A stretch of DNA of 64,000 bases, taken from the NCBI RefSeq assembly GCF_024662235.1, contig NZ_CP096276.1, positions 992,001 through 1,056,000 of the forward strand. The letters are read 5' to 3'. The stretch is from Pimelobacter simplex (GTDB taxonomy: Bacteria; Actinomycetota; Actinomycetes; Propionibacteriales; Nocardioidaceae). Position 1 is the stretch's first letter; each line of letters starts with the position of its first letter. A program made the translations under genes and the position numbers. This document shows positions 15,075 through 23,148 of the stretch, one piece after another. The notes under the pieces were generated by a model. The model was not told the origin of the DNA and searched no databases. It saw only the letters and a list, made by a program, of their open reading frames with translations.

Positions 15075-16487
15075 TCAGCGCAGCCCGAGGTCGCGCAGTG
15101 CGAGCTGGGCGGCGCGGTAGCCGGCCATCCCGTGCGCACCCGGTCCCGGCGGTGCGGCCGCCGAGCAGAGGTAGACCCCGGCGGCGCCGGTCCGGTAGGG
15201 ATTGCGGCCCGGGCGCGGGCCGAGCAGCAGCGCTCCGGGCGACTTGGCGCCGGTGAGGATGTCGCCGCCGACGTAGTTGGCGTTGGCCTCGGTGAACTGC
15301 GCGGGCCGGGTGACGTGGACGCCGACGATCCGCTCGCGCAGGCCGGGGGCGAAGCGCTCGACCTGGTCGATGATCGCCTCGGTGGCGTCGCCGTCGTAGC
15401 CGGCGGGGACGTGGGCGTAGGTGTAGACGGGGTGGACGTCGCCGCGCGAGCGCGTGGGGTCGGCGAGGTACTGCTGGCCGAGGAGGACGAACGGGCGCTC
15501 GGGCATCCGCCCGGAGGCGACCGCCTTCTCGTTGGCGATGATCTCGGCGGGGCCGCCGCCGAGGTGCACGGTGCCGGCCCGGCCGACGTCGGGGTCGCGC
15601 CAGGGGACGCCGCCGTGGACGGCGAGGTCGACCTTGTAGGCGCCGGGTCCGTAGCGGTAGCGGCGGTAGGAGCGGCGGGTGGCGGCGGGGATCCGGTCGG
15701 CGTAGAGACCGAGCGCGGCCTGCGGGTTGAGGTTGAGCAGGACGGCGTCCGCGCGGGGCAGCTGGGAGACCGAGGTGACCGGGACACCGGTCTCGATCTT
15801 GCCGCCGAGCTCGACGAGGGCCGCCGCCATCGCGTCGGTGAGCGCCTGGGTGCCGCCCACCACGACGGGCCAGCCGTCGTGGTGGCCGGCGGTCAGGATG
15901 CCCATGCCGATCGCGGACGAGACCACCTCGGTCAGCGGCCGCATGGCGTGGGCGGTGGTGCCGAGCAGCAGCGCGCGGGCGCGCTCGGTGCGCAGGAACC
16001 GGGCCAGCAGCGCGGCCGGCAGCACGGTCGGGGCGCCGAAGCGGCCCATCAGCAGGGGATGGCGGGGCACGTGGACGACGGGGCCGAGGATGTCGCCGGC
16101 ATAGTTCGGGTAGCGCTTCGAGGGGCCGTCGAACAGCATCCTCCAGCGCCGCCCGTCGGCGCCGAGGCCGGCGGCCGTCTCGGCCACGGAGCGGTGCAGG
16201 AGCGCGGCCGGGCCGTCGTCGAGGGGGTGCGCGGCGTCGATCTCGGGCCAGGCCCACTGCAGGCCGTGGGCGTCGAGGCCTGCCAGCACGGGCGACTGCA
16301 GGGCCATCGGGTGGAAGGCGGCGCAGTGGTCGACGAGGATCCCCTCGCCGAAGGGCTGGACGGTGCGGGTGCCGCCGCCGATCTCGTCCTGGGCCTCGAG
16401 CACGGTCACGGCGACGCCGGCCCGGGCCAGGGTCAGGGCGGCGGCGAGGCCGTTGGGCCCGCTGCCGATCACGAGGGCGTCGGTCAT
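15075..16487 (-). CDS. FAD-dependent oxidoreductase, phytoene-desaturase-like
   Basis: A 470-residue protein that begins with a dinucleotide-binding motif (GSGPNGLAAALTLARAGV...LEAQDEIGGGTRT) and ends with a second FAD motif region (GVYLCSAAAPPGPGAHGMAGYRAA), the layout of CrtI-like/NAD(P)-FAD oxidoreductases and amine-oxidase relatives. No carotenoid genes lie nearby, so a role in modifying a catabolic intermediate is more likely. It has its own leaderless promoter (TACGGT 6 nt before the ATG). It lies between two PucR genes. Confidence 0.87.
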   Translation of the reverse strand: MTDALVIGSGPNGLAAALTLARAGVAVTVLEAQDEIGGGTRTVQPFGEGILVDHCAAFHPMALQSPVLAGLDAHGLQWAWPEIDAAHPLDDGPAALLHRSVAETAAGLGADGRRWRMLFDGPSKRYPNYAGDILGPVVHVPRHPLLMGRFGAPTVLPAALLARFLRTERARALLLGTTAHAMRPLTEVVSSAIGMGILTAGHHDGWPVVVGGTQALTDAMAAALVELGGKIETGVPVTSVSQLPRADAVLLNLNPQAALGLYADRIPAATRRSYRRYRYGPGAYKVDLAVHGGVPWRDPDVGRAGTVHLGGGPAEIIANEKAVASGRMPERPFVLLGQQYLADPTRSRGDVHPVYTYAHVPAGYDGDATEAIIDQVERFAPGLRERIVGVHVTRPAQFTEANANYVGGDILTGAKSPGALLLGPRPGRNPYRTGAAGVYLCSAAAPPGPGAHGMAGYRAAQLALRDLGLR

Positions 16488-16493
16488 GGGACG

Positions 16494-16499
16494 ACCGTA
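16494..16499 (-). promoter_or_regulatory. -10 element TACGGT of the FAD oxidoreductase gene
   Basis: On the minus strand TACGGT is followed by CGTCCC and the ATG at 16487, the leaderless arrangement seen repeatedly in this window. Confidence 0.6.
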
Positions 16500-16580
16500 G
16501 GGCGCGCGGGGGCGTCGTACCCATGTCCTGCGGGGCCGGACTTCGGCGGCGGGCTTTGGTCCCAGCGCACAACGGCCGCC

Positions 16581-17846
16581 TCAGGCCACGCCGACGAGGA
16601 CCGCGCGGCCGAGCCAGTGGCAGGCGGTGAGGGCGAGCTCGATGGCCTGGCGGTCGGAGCTGATCGAGCGCCCGAGCGCCTTCTCGGCGGACGCGATCCG
16701 GTACTTCACGGAGTTCTTGTGCATGAGCATCGCCTCGGCGGTGGCGGTGTAGCTGCTGTCGTTCTGGAAGAACAGCAGCAGCGTGTGCCGCAGCCGCTCG
16801 TGCTGCTCGTCGTCGCGGGCCAGGTCGCCGAGGGTCTCCTGGACCCAGGTCCGGGCGGTGTCGAGGTCGTGGGCCAGCAGCGCGGCGATCTTGAGGCCGG
16901 GCTCGTCGAACCCCGTGACCGTACGACGGGCGTCGTCGCCGACCATCGCGACCTGCTGGGCGTCGAGCGCCTCGCGGTGGGTACGCCGGAAGCCCTCGAC
17001 CCCGGACGAGGGCCGGCCGAGCGCGACCCGCGGCACCGGCGGTCCGCTGGAGCGGGTGAGGAGCGCGGCGATCTGGTCGAGGTCGGGCACGACGTCGTCG
17101 GCGACCGCGAACCACGCCCAGGCGGTGGCCCGGTCGTGGGGGATGATCAGCGGCGCGCGGGTCGAGCCGAGCTGCTCGGCGATCACGCCCGCGGCCCGGG
17201 TGAACCGGGCGAGCTGGTCCTGCTGGGTGCCGGCCTCGTGCACCCACAGCACGGCGCCGAGGTGGGGCACGCGGAGCCGGTAGCCGAGCACGGTCTCGGC
17301 GGCGTCGACGTCGGCGACGCGACCGGCGATGAGCTCCTGGACCCGGCCCACCCGGGCGTTGCTGCGCTCGGCCAGCCAGCGCTCGCGCTCGTCCTCGTAG
17401 ACGGTGATGACGCGCTGCGAGATCCAGTCGATGTAGTCGAAGGTGACCGCGACGACCTCCTCGTACGCCGCGGCCCGCGCGGCCGGCTCGGCGTCCATCC
17501 GCTCGCACTCGGCGAACATCAGCTCCAGCAGGTGCTGCTGGCCGAGGCGGTAGGCGCGCACCAGCGCGCTCACCGCGACCCCGCGCTGAGCCAGGCGCCG
17601 CGCGTACTCGTAGGCGGCCGACGGCGGCTCGATCTTGTCGAGGGTGATGTCGTGGCGCAGCGAGTAGAGGATGTTCTCGATGTTGCCCTCGATGCTGGCG
17701 TAGAGCAGCTCGATGATCGCGGCGTCGCCGTCGAGCTCCTCGATCCGGGTCGAGAGCCGGTCGCGCAGGGCGCCGGTGAGATCGGGGAGGCGCTGCTGGA
17801 GCGCCGCGGCGACCGTCTCGACCAGGTCGCCGGGAGCCTCACCCAT
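16581..17846 (-). CDS. PucR/CdaR-family transcriptional regulator
   Basis: A 421-residue protein with an N-terminal helical region containing a conserved-looking RAYRLGQQHLLELMF segment, a central CdaR GGDEF-like part, and a C-terminal PucR helix-turn-helix (TATAEAMLMHKNSVKYRI). ATG 17846 is supported by the 8-bp overlap with the upstream acyl-CoA ligase gene, which makes this the third gene of the DUF3556-ligase-PucR operon. It is therefore probably a pathway-specific regulator that controls its own operon. Confidence 0.88.
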   Translation of the reverse strand: MGEAPGDLVETVAAALQQRLPDLTGALRDRLSTRIEELDGDAAIIELLYASIEGNIENILYSLRHDITLDKIEPPSAAYEYARRLAQRGVAVSALVRAYRLGQQHLLELMFAECERMDAEPAARAAAYEEVVAVTFDYIDWISQRVITVYEDERERWLAERSNARVGRVQELIAGRVADVDAAETVLGYRLRVPHLGAVLWVHEAGTQQDQLARFTRAAGVIAEQLGSTRAPLIIPHDRATAWAWFAVADDVVPDLDQIAALLTRSSGPPVPRVALGRPSSGVEGFRRTHREALDAQQVAMVGDDARRTVTGFDEPGLKIAALLAHDLDTARTWVQETLGDLARDDEQHERLRHTLLLFFQNDSSYTATAEAMLMHKNSVKYRIASAEKALGRSISSDRQAIELALTACHWLGRAVLVGVA

Positions 17847-19332
17847 GGCCGCAGTGTGGCAGATCGAGCTCGCGCAGCAATCCCTTGACGAGCTTGCCGA
17901 CGGAGTTCTTCGGCAGCTCGGCGAGCACCTCGACCCGGGCGGGCACCTTGTAGCGGGCCAGCGACGCCGCGCAGTGGGCGAGCAGCTCGTCGGCGCTCGC
18001 CGTCCGGCCGGGGCGGGTGGCGACGTACGCGACGGGGACCTCGCCGAGCACCGGGTCGGGCCGGCCCACGACGGCCGCCTCGAGGACCGCGGGATGGCCG
18101 TAGAGGCACTCCTCGATCTCCTTGGGGTAGATGTTCTCGCCGCCACGGATGATGAGGTCCTTGATCCGGTCGACGATGCGCAGGTAGCCGTCCTCGTCGA
18201 CGATCCCGACGTCCCCGGTGTGCAGCCAGCCGTCGCGCACCGTCCGGGCCGTCTCCTCGGGCCTGCCGAGGTAGCCGCGCATCACGTTGGCGCCGCGGAT
18301 CACCACCTCGCCGCGCTGGCCCGGCGGCAGCGGGTCGCCGGCCGCGGAGACGACGGCGACCTCCTGGCCGGGCAGCGCGATCCCGACGGTGCCGGGCTTG
18401 CGGACACCGTCGACCGGGTTGATCGTCGAGGCGACGCTGCCCTCGGAGAGTCCGTAGCCCTCGACGACCGGGATGCCGAAGCGCTCCTCGAAGCGGGTGA
18501 TCAGCTCGGCCGGCATGGGCGCCGCGCCGCACACGGCGAAGCGCAGCGACGAGGTGTCGTGGGTCCACGCGGTGCGTGCGTCGAGGACGGCGTAGATCGT
18601 CGGCACCGCCGAGAAGTACGTCGGCCGGTGGGTCTCGACGAGCCCCCAGAAGGTGTCGGGCGAGAACCGTGGCGCCACCACGACGTCCCCGCCGGCCCGC
18701 AGCGGTGAGAGCACGCTGGCGATCAGGCCGTTGGCGTGGAACAGCGGCAGGACCAGCAGGCTCGTGTCGGCGGGGGAGAGCGCGAAGTGCTCGACGAGGG
18801 AGGCACTCATCGCGTCGAGGTTCGCGTGGTCGAGCAGCACGCCCTTGGGACGACCCGTCGTGCCGCTCGTGTAGATGACCAGCGCGAAGTCGCCCGGCTG
18901 GGCCACGGGACCGGCCGCGCCGTCGTCGGTGGCGGACGCGGTGGCGGGCGCGTGCACCGTCGCCGCGTCCACCCAGGCGATGCCGAGGGAGGCGGCCAGG
19001 TCCCGGGCCCGCTCGTCACCGACGAGGACGGCCGCGGCCGAGTCCTCGAGCTGGTAGCGGGCCTCGTCGTCGGTCAGCACCGGGTTGATCGGCGTGAGCG
19101 CGGAACCGCCGTACCAGGCGGCGAACTGGGTGGTGACGATCTCCGCGCAGTTCGGCAGCATCACCGCGACCAGGTCGCCCGGCGCCACGCCCAGGCCGGC
19201 GAACCGGTGGGCGAGGCGTCGTACGGCGTCGGCGAAGGCGGCGTTGTCGAGCGAGCGCTCCCCGTCGCGGAGGCAGGCCCCGGTGGGGTCCTGCGCGGCG
19301 CGGTCGAAGGGGATCCGGGCGAGCGCGCTCAT
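17839..19332 (-). CDS. AMP-dependent synthetase / fatty-acid (acyl) CoA ligase
   Basis: A 497-residue ANL-superfamily enzyme that activates a carboxylic acid with ATP and CoA. Motifs in order: the P-loop YTSGTTGRPKGV, GYGLSE, GWLHTGDVG, the hinge DRIKDLIIRGGENIYP, and the C-terminal PKNSVGK with the catalytic lysine. The full set indicates an active ligase. Chain length or aromatic specificity cannot be read from sequence. It overlaps the upstream DUF3556 gene by 4 bp and the downstream PucR gene by 8 bp. Confidence 0.92.
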   Translation of the reverse strand: MSALARIPFDRAAQDPTGACLRDGERSLDNAAFADAVRRLAHRFAGLGVAPGDLVAVMLPNCAEIVTTQFAAWYGGSALTPINPVLTDDEARYQLEDSAAAVLVGDERARDLAASLGIAWVDAATVHAPATASATDDGAAGPVAQPGDFALVIYTSGTTGRPKGVLLDHANLDAMSASLVEHFALSPADTSLLVLPLFHANGLIASVLSPLRAGGDVVVAPRFSPDTFWGLVETHRPTYFSAVPTIYAVLDARTAWTHDTSSLRFAVCGAAPMPAELITRFEERFGIPVVEGYGLSEGSVASTINPVDGVRKPGTVGIALPGQEVAVVSAAGDPLPPGQRGEVVIRGANVMRGYLGRPEETARTVRDGWLHTGDVGIVDEDGYLRIVDRIKDLIIRGGENIYPKEIEECLYGHPAVLEAAVVGRPDPVLGEVPVAYVATRPGRTASADELLAHCAASLARYKVPARVEVLAELPKNSVGKLVKGLLRELDLPHCGHG

Positions 19333-21119
19333 GCCGTGACCTCGGGGGAGCCGAGCGCGGGGTGGTACTGCGGGTGGCGCCAGGTGACGTCGGTCGGGAC
19401 CGGGCCGTCGGGCAGCCAGGGCTGGGCGTCCACGCAGTCGCGCACCCGCCAGGTGCCCCGCTCGACGACGCCGAGGGCGGCGTCCATGACGAAGTAGGCT
19501 TGGGTGGGCTTGTGGATCGGCTGCGACTCGACCCAGACCACCACGAACTCGCCGGGCTCGAAGCCGATCCGGCGCTGGATCGCGTTGATGAGCTGGTCGT
19601 CGTGCAGGTGGCCGTCGCCGAAGTTCCAGCCGATGACCGCGTTGCAGCAGAACTCCGCCTCGCGCAGCGAGTAGGTCTCGTACTCGTCGCCCAGGTAGTT
19701 CTGCAGCACCGAGAACAGGCCGCGGCCCTGGCTGTGCATCGAGCGCCAGCTCAGCGTCATCTGCATCGTCATCTCGGCGACGTCGGGGTCGTAGCCCATG
19801 CCGTCGACGAGCTGGTCGATCTGGTTCTTCGCGGGCTTCTTGAGCTGGTTGAGCTTGGCCTCGGCACCGGGCTTGAAGGCCCAGGTCGCGGACGCCCAGT
19901 TGCCGGCGTACTGCCGCATGGAGGGCAGGAACGAGACCAGGTCGGGGCGCAGGTTGCCGAGCACGGGGAAGAAGAACAGCGCGACGACGAGCACCGGCAG
20001 CAGCCACGGCTCGCTGAGGTCGGTGATCGCGTAGCCGTCGCCCGCGAAGTGGCCCGCGAACAGGAACACGGCGATGTAGGCGAAGAGGATGTTCCACTCC
20101 AGCGGCACCGCGAGCGGGAACGTCTGGGTGATGAAGAGGTGGAAGAGCACCATCGCGCCCACGGCGAGCAGGGTGAGCGGCCAGCTCGTGCTGAACAGCA
20201 GCACCAGCGGCACGACGAGCTCGGCGGTCGTGCCGAGCACGTGCGCCATGAACCACGCGACCTTTGACGGCTTCAGGTCGCCGGGCAGCGAGCGGTAGTG
20301 GGCGCGCTTGACCCACTTCGGCGTGAAGGGCGCGTTGGAGACCATCGGCGGGACGACGTTCTCGAAGTGCGGGTTCATCTTGGAGATCGCGGCACCGACC
20401 CAGACGATGACGATGATCAGCTTGGCCGCGACGATGAAGTCGGTGAACGTGAGGATCGAGCCCACGGCCGACGAGACCAGCAGGATCGGCAGGTACTGCT
20501 CCCCGCGGGCGGCGAGGAAGAGCGTCTTGTCGCGCAGGCCGCAGAGTACGAGCAGCACGGCCGGGACCAGCATCAGGACGGGGTCGACCATCGCGAACGG
20601 GATGCCGTCGATCGTCGCGGGGCCGGCGAAGGCGGCGTACAGCAGGCTGCCGAGGCAGGCGAGGTAGAGCAGGACGTCGAACGGCGTGCGGTTGTCACCG
20701 GACGTGAGCGGCACCTTGCCGGGCCACGGGGGGAGCCGGATGGTGTCCGGGCGGGCCCAGTAGCTGATGCCACCGGTCATCGGCTTGAAGTGCGCGGCCA
20801 GCGGGCCCCAGGTGCCGCCGATCCCGAAGAGCTCGAGGAAGACCGTCCACAGCACGAGCTTCTGGTAGATCACCGGCTGGTCCCACCACTGCCCGACGTC
20901 GAGGGGACCGCCGACGTCCGAGGTCAGCGTCGCGAGCGCGACACCGCCACCGATGTAGAGCACGAGCAGCTTCACGATGTAGATCGTGTGCACCATCTTG
21001 GGGGTGCCGAAGCCGTACTCGCTCCAGAAGGTGGCGAGCACGCGGATCCGCTCCTGGCGGGGGCGGGTCAGGAACTCCGCCGGCTCGACCGGCGGGACGT
21101 CGGGGGTGAGGAATGGCAT
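19329..21119 (-). CDS. DUF3556 integral membrane protein
   Basis: A 596-residue protein. After a soluble N-terminus there are around ten hydrophobic segments between residues 45 and 400, then a soluble C-terminal domain of about 190 residues (KPGAEAKLNQL onward) with a pair of Cys (FCCNAV). This matches the DUF3556 family of mycobacterial and related actinobacterial membrane proteins, whose function is unknown; the membrane part resembles HTTM/vitamin K carboxylase-like layouts. ATG 21119 has a GAAGGAG ribosome site. As first gene of an operon with an acyl-CoA ligase and PucR regulator it may act on or transport a lipid-like substrate. Confidence 0.82.
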   Translation of the reverse strand: MPFLTPDVPPVEPAEFLTRPRQERIRVLATFWSEYGFGTPKMVHTIYIVKLLVLYIGGGVALATLTSDVGGPLDVGQWWDQPVIYQKLVLWTVFLELFGIGGTWGPLAAHFKPMTGGISYWARPDTIRLPPWPGKVPLTSGDNRTPFDVLLYLACLGSLLYAAFAGPATIDGIPFAMVDPVLMLVPAVLLVLCGLRDKTLFLAARGEQYLPILLVSSAVGSILTFTDFIVAAKLIIVIVWVGAAISKMNPHFENVVPPMVSNAPFTPKWVKRAHYRSLPGDLKPSKVAWFMAHVLGTTAELVVPLVLLFSTSWPLTLLAVGAMVLFHLFITQTFPLAVPLEWNILFAYIAVFLFAGHFAGDGYAITDLSEPWLLPVLVVALFFFPVLGNLRPDLVSFLPSMRQYAGNWASATWAFKPGAEAKLNQLKKPAKNQIDQLVDGMGYDPDVAEMTMQMTLSWRSMHSQGRGLFSVLQNYLGDEYETYSLREAEFCCNAVIGWNFGDGHLHDDQLINAIQRRIGFEPGEFVVVWVESQPIHKPTQAYFVMDAALGVVERGTWRVRDCVDAQPWLPDGPVPTDVTWRHPQYHPALGSPEVTA

Positions 21120-21250
21120 CGGTCTGGCTCCTTCGTGGGGACGGGTCGCTCGGCGGCCCGCGATGAAGGTAGGTCCGCGGATGTGGCGGGGGTCACGGCC
21201 GCGACGACCGAAGATCGCGGCGTCCTTCGTCCGCCGCGGACAAGCGTTGC

Positions 21251-21256
21251 TACGTT
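21251..21256 (+). promoter_or_regulatory. -10 element TACGTT of the CMD-family gene
   Basis: TACGTT lies 7 nt before the ATG at 21264, indicating a leaderless transcript. The remaining intergenic sequence (21120-21250) holds the divergent DUF3556 promoter region, with TACCTT near 21166-21171 on the minus strand. Confidence 0.55.
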
Positions 21257-21263
21257 CGCCGCC

Positions 21264-21851
21264 ATGACGGCGAACGAACGGCGGGCGCCCTGGCGCGCCC
21301 CGGACGAGCTCGACGCCGGCCGGCGCGCCCTGTACGACGCGATCGTCGGCGGCGACCGGGGCCGGGACCCCGCGTTCGCCCTGACCGACGCGGACGGCCG
21401 CCTCGAAGGTCCCTTCGACGCGATGCTGCTCGCCCCGGAGAGCGGGGCCGCGGTCCAGGAGCTCGGGGCCGCGCTGCGCTACCGGACGTCGCTGAGCGGG
21501 CGGGAGCGGGAGATCGCGATCCTCGCCGTCGCCCACGCCCACCGCAGCGACTTCGAGGTCTGGGCGCACGAGCGGGTGGCCCGGCGCAGTGGGCTGAGCG
21601 AGGCCGAGCTCGCGGACCTCCGGGCGGGCCGGGCGGCCGGTACGTTCGGCGCCGAGGAGGCCCAGGTGCACGCCGTGGTCACGGCCCTCGTCGCCACCCG
21701 CGACCTCGACGACGCGACCTTCCGCGCGGGCGAGGCGGCCCTCGGGTCCGCGCGGCTCGCCGAGCTGGTCACGCTCGTCGGGTACTACGAGATGCTCGCG
21801 CTCAGCCTGCGCGTCTGGCGGGTCCCGCTGCCGGAGACGCCGGACGTCTAG
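21264..21851 (+). CDS. Carboxymuconolactone decarboxylase family protein
   Basis: A 195-residue protein. The central segment LSGREREIAILAVAHAHRSDFEVWAHERVARRSGLS is the CMD helix bundle with conserved Glu and His, and a second half follows (LVTLVGYYEMLALSLRVW). It lacks the CxxC of AhpD, so it is not a thiol peroxidase; it is like the many PcaC-related proteins near catabolic genes. It is divergent from the DUF3556 operon and could take part in the same pathway. Confidence 0.82.
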   Translation: MTANERRAPWRAPDELDAGRRALYDAIVGGDRGRDPAFALTDADGRLEGPFDAMLLAPESGAAVQELGAALRYRTSLSGREREIAILAVAHAHRSDFEVWAHERVARRSGLSEAELADLRAGRAAGTFGAEEAQVHAVVTALVATRDLDDATFRAGEAALGSARLAELVTLVGYYEMLALSLRVWRVPLPETPDV

Positions 21852-21854
21852 CGT
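21849..21854 (+). promoter_or_regulatory. -10 element TAGCGT overlapping a stop codon
   Basis: TAGCGT begins with the TAG stop codon of the CMD gene and lies 6 nt before the ATG of the serpin-like gene, so that gene can be transcribed independently as a leaderless mRNA. Confidence 0.55.
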
Positions 21855-21860
21855 TGCTCC

Positions 21861-22991
21861 ATGGCGACTCCCACCGTCCCCGTGCCCGCGCTGCGCGACC
21901 ACGCCACCCGGCTCCGCGCCGCGGCCGGCCTCGACGAGGCGCCGATCGCGTCCGCCGCGGGCCTCTGGCTGCTGCTCGCCTCGGTCGCCGAGGTCGTCGA
22001 GCCGCCCGACCGCGCCGTGCTGGAGGACGTGCTCGGGGTGGGTGCCGCCGAGGCGACGGCGCTGGCGACCGCGCTGCTCGCCGACCCGCACCCGGCGGTC
22101 GGGGCGGCGCTCGGCGGGTGGCTCAAGCCCGGGCTGACGCTGGCGCGGGCGCTGCCCGGGCCGGTCGCGGTCGAGCCGCTGCCGGGCCAGGACGTGCTCG
22201 ACGCCTGGGCCGCCGCGCACACCCGGGGCCTGATCGAGAGGTTCCCCGTCGAGGTGGACGAGCGCACGCTCCTGCTGCTCGCCTCGGCCCTGGTCACCGA
22301 GCCGCGCTGGCGCCGCCGGCTGGGCACGGACGCCGACGGCCTGCTCCTGCTCGACGGCGAGCTGCAGGCGATCGTGGCGACCGAGGCCGCCGGACCGGTC
22401 GCGGTGGCGAGCCCGCCGAGCGGCGACGACATCGACGTGCTGAGTGTGATCGCGGCGCCGGAGGTCCCGGCCGCCGACGTCTGGCAGGCCGTCGACGAGG
22501 TCGTCGCGCGCCACCTCGGCGGGACGCTCGCGCACGGCGACTGGCCGGCCGGTGCGCTCGCCGACGGGCACGCCTGGCGGGTCACCGAGGGCACCGAGCG
22601 GTTCGAGGCGTGGGGCGCGCCCGAGGACGGCGCCGAGGTGTGGACCGGGCGGCTCCCGGCCTGGAAGGCCGAGGCCGAGCACGACCTGACCGAGGCGCCC
22701 GGGGTGGCCGAGACCGGCCGGGGGCTGGGCGCGCTGCTGCCGCCCGAGGCGACCGCGCGCGGCATCGACCTGCAGTGCGTGCAGGCCGCCACCGCGTCGT
22801 ACGACGCCGACGGGTTCCGGGCCGCGGCGGTCACGGCGATGTCGGTGCGCGCCGCCGGCATGCCGTCGTACGTCGAGCGCCGGGTGGCGCGGGTGACGGT
22901 CACCTACGACCGCCCCCACGCGCTCGTCGCGCTCGCCCGCGGCGGGGCCTGGGAGGGCGTCCCGCTCTTCCACGCGTGGGTCCGGCCGTGA
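21861..22991 (+). CDS. Serpin-like (proteinase inhibitor I4) protein
   Basis: A 376-residue protein, close to the usual serpin length. The N-terminal layout LRDHATRLRAAAG...ASAAGLWLLLASVAEV, the AWAAAHTRGLIERFPVEV helix region, and the C-terminal hydrophobic strand block (ARVTVTYDRPHALVALAR) resemble actinobacterial serpin-family proteins. The alanine-rich stretch GFRAAAVTAMSVRAAGM about 50 residues from the C-terminus is where a reactive-centre loop would be. There is no signal peptide, so it would act in the cytosol. Assignment is by resemblance and should be treated as moderate. It is followed by two GC-rich hairpins. Confidence 0.6.
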   Translation: MATPTVPVPALRDHATRLRAAAGLDEAPIASAAGLWLLLASVAEVVEPPDRAVLEDVLGVGAAEATALATALLADPHPAVGAALGGWLKPGLTLARALPGPVAVEPLPGQDVLDAWAAAHTRGLIERFPVEVDERTLLLLASALVTEPRWRRRLGTDADGLLLLDGELQAIVATEAAGPVAVASPPSGDDIDVLSVIAAPEVPAADVWQAVDEVVARHLGGTLAHGDWPAGALADGHAWRVTEGTERFEAWGAPEDGAEVWTGRLPAWKAEAEHDLTEAPGVAETGRGLGALLPPEATARGIDLQCVQAATASYDADGFRAAAVTAMSVRAAGMPSYVERRVARVTVTYDRPHALVALARGGAWEGVPLFHAWVRP

Positions 22992-23027
22992 GCGGGTGAT
23001 CAGAGCCGCGCGCCACCTGCGCGCGAC

Positions 23028-23073
23028 GCTCCCGCGCTGCGGGAGCAGGTGACCGGCACGGCCCCGCCGTGCC
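23028..23073 (+). terminator. Two tandem GC-rich hairpins downstream of the serpin-like gene
   Basis: GCTCCCGC-GCT-GCGGGAGC (23028-23046) and GGCACGGC-CCC-GCCGTGCC (23055-23073): two perfect 8-bp stems with 3-nt loops, 8 nt apart. They probably end the upstream transcript. They may also be part of the MFS leader. Confidence 0.6.
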
Positions 23074-23074
23074 C

Positions 23075-23090
23075 TGTGATGTGCCTCACT
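23075..23090. promoter_or_regulatory. CRP/FNR-like site TGTGA-N6-TCACT
   Basis: TGTGATGTGCCTCACT has one mismatch to the CRP/GlxR consensus TGTGA-N6-TCACA. It lies about 60 bp upstream of the MFS start and directly after the hairpins. A further 7-bp hairpin (GCCGAGC / GCTCGGC, 23110-23128) precedes the ribosome site. Confidence 0.4.
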
Positions 23091-23148
23091 CCGGCGCCGC
23101 CGGAGGTGCGCCGAGCCGTCTGCTCGGCCTCCCGGAAGGAATCTCACG

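Noticed and set aside
15075..16487. Carotenoid phytoene desaturase
   Set aside because: No phytoene synthase or other carotenoid gene lies nearby; the family includes many other FAD oxidoreductases.
12024..17888. A long plus-strand frame across the GMC, PucR and FAD genes
   Set aside because: It crosses several genes with recognisable motifs and has no recognisable domain of its own.
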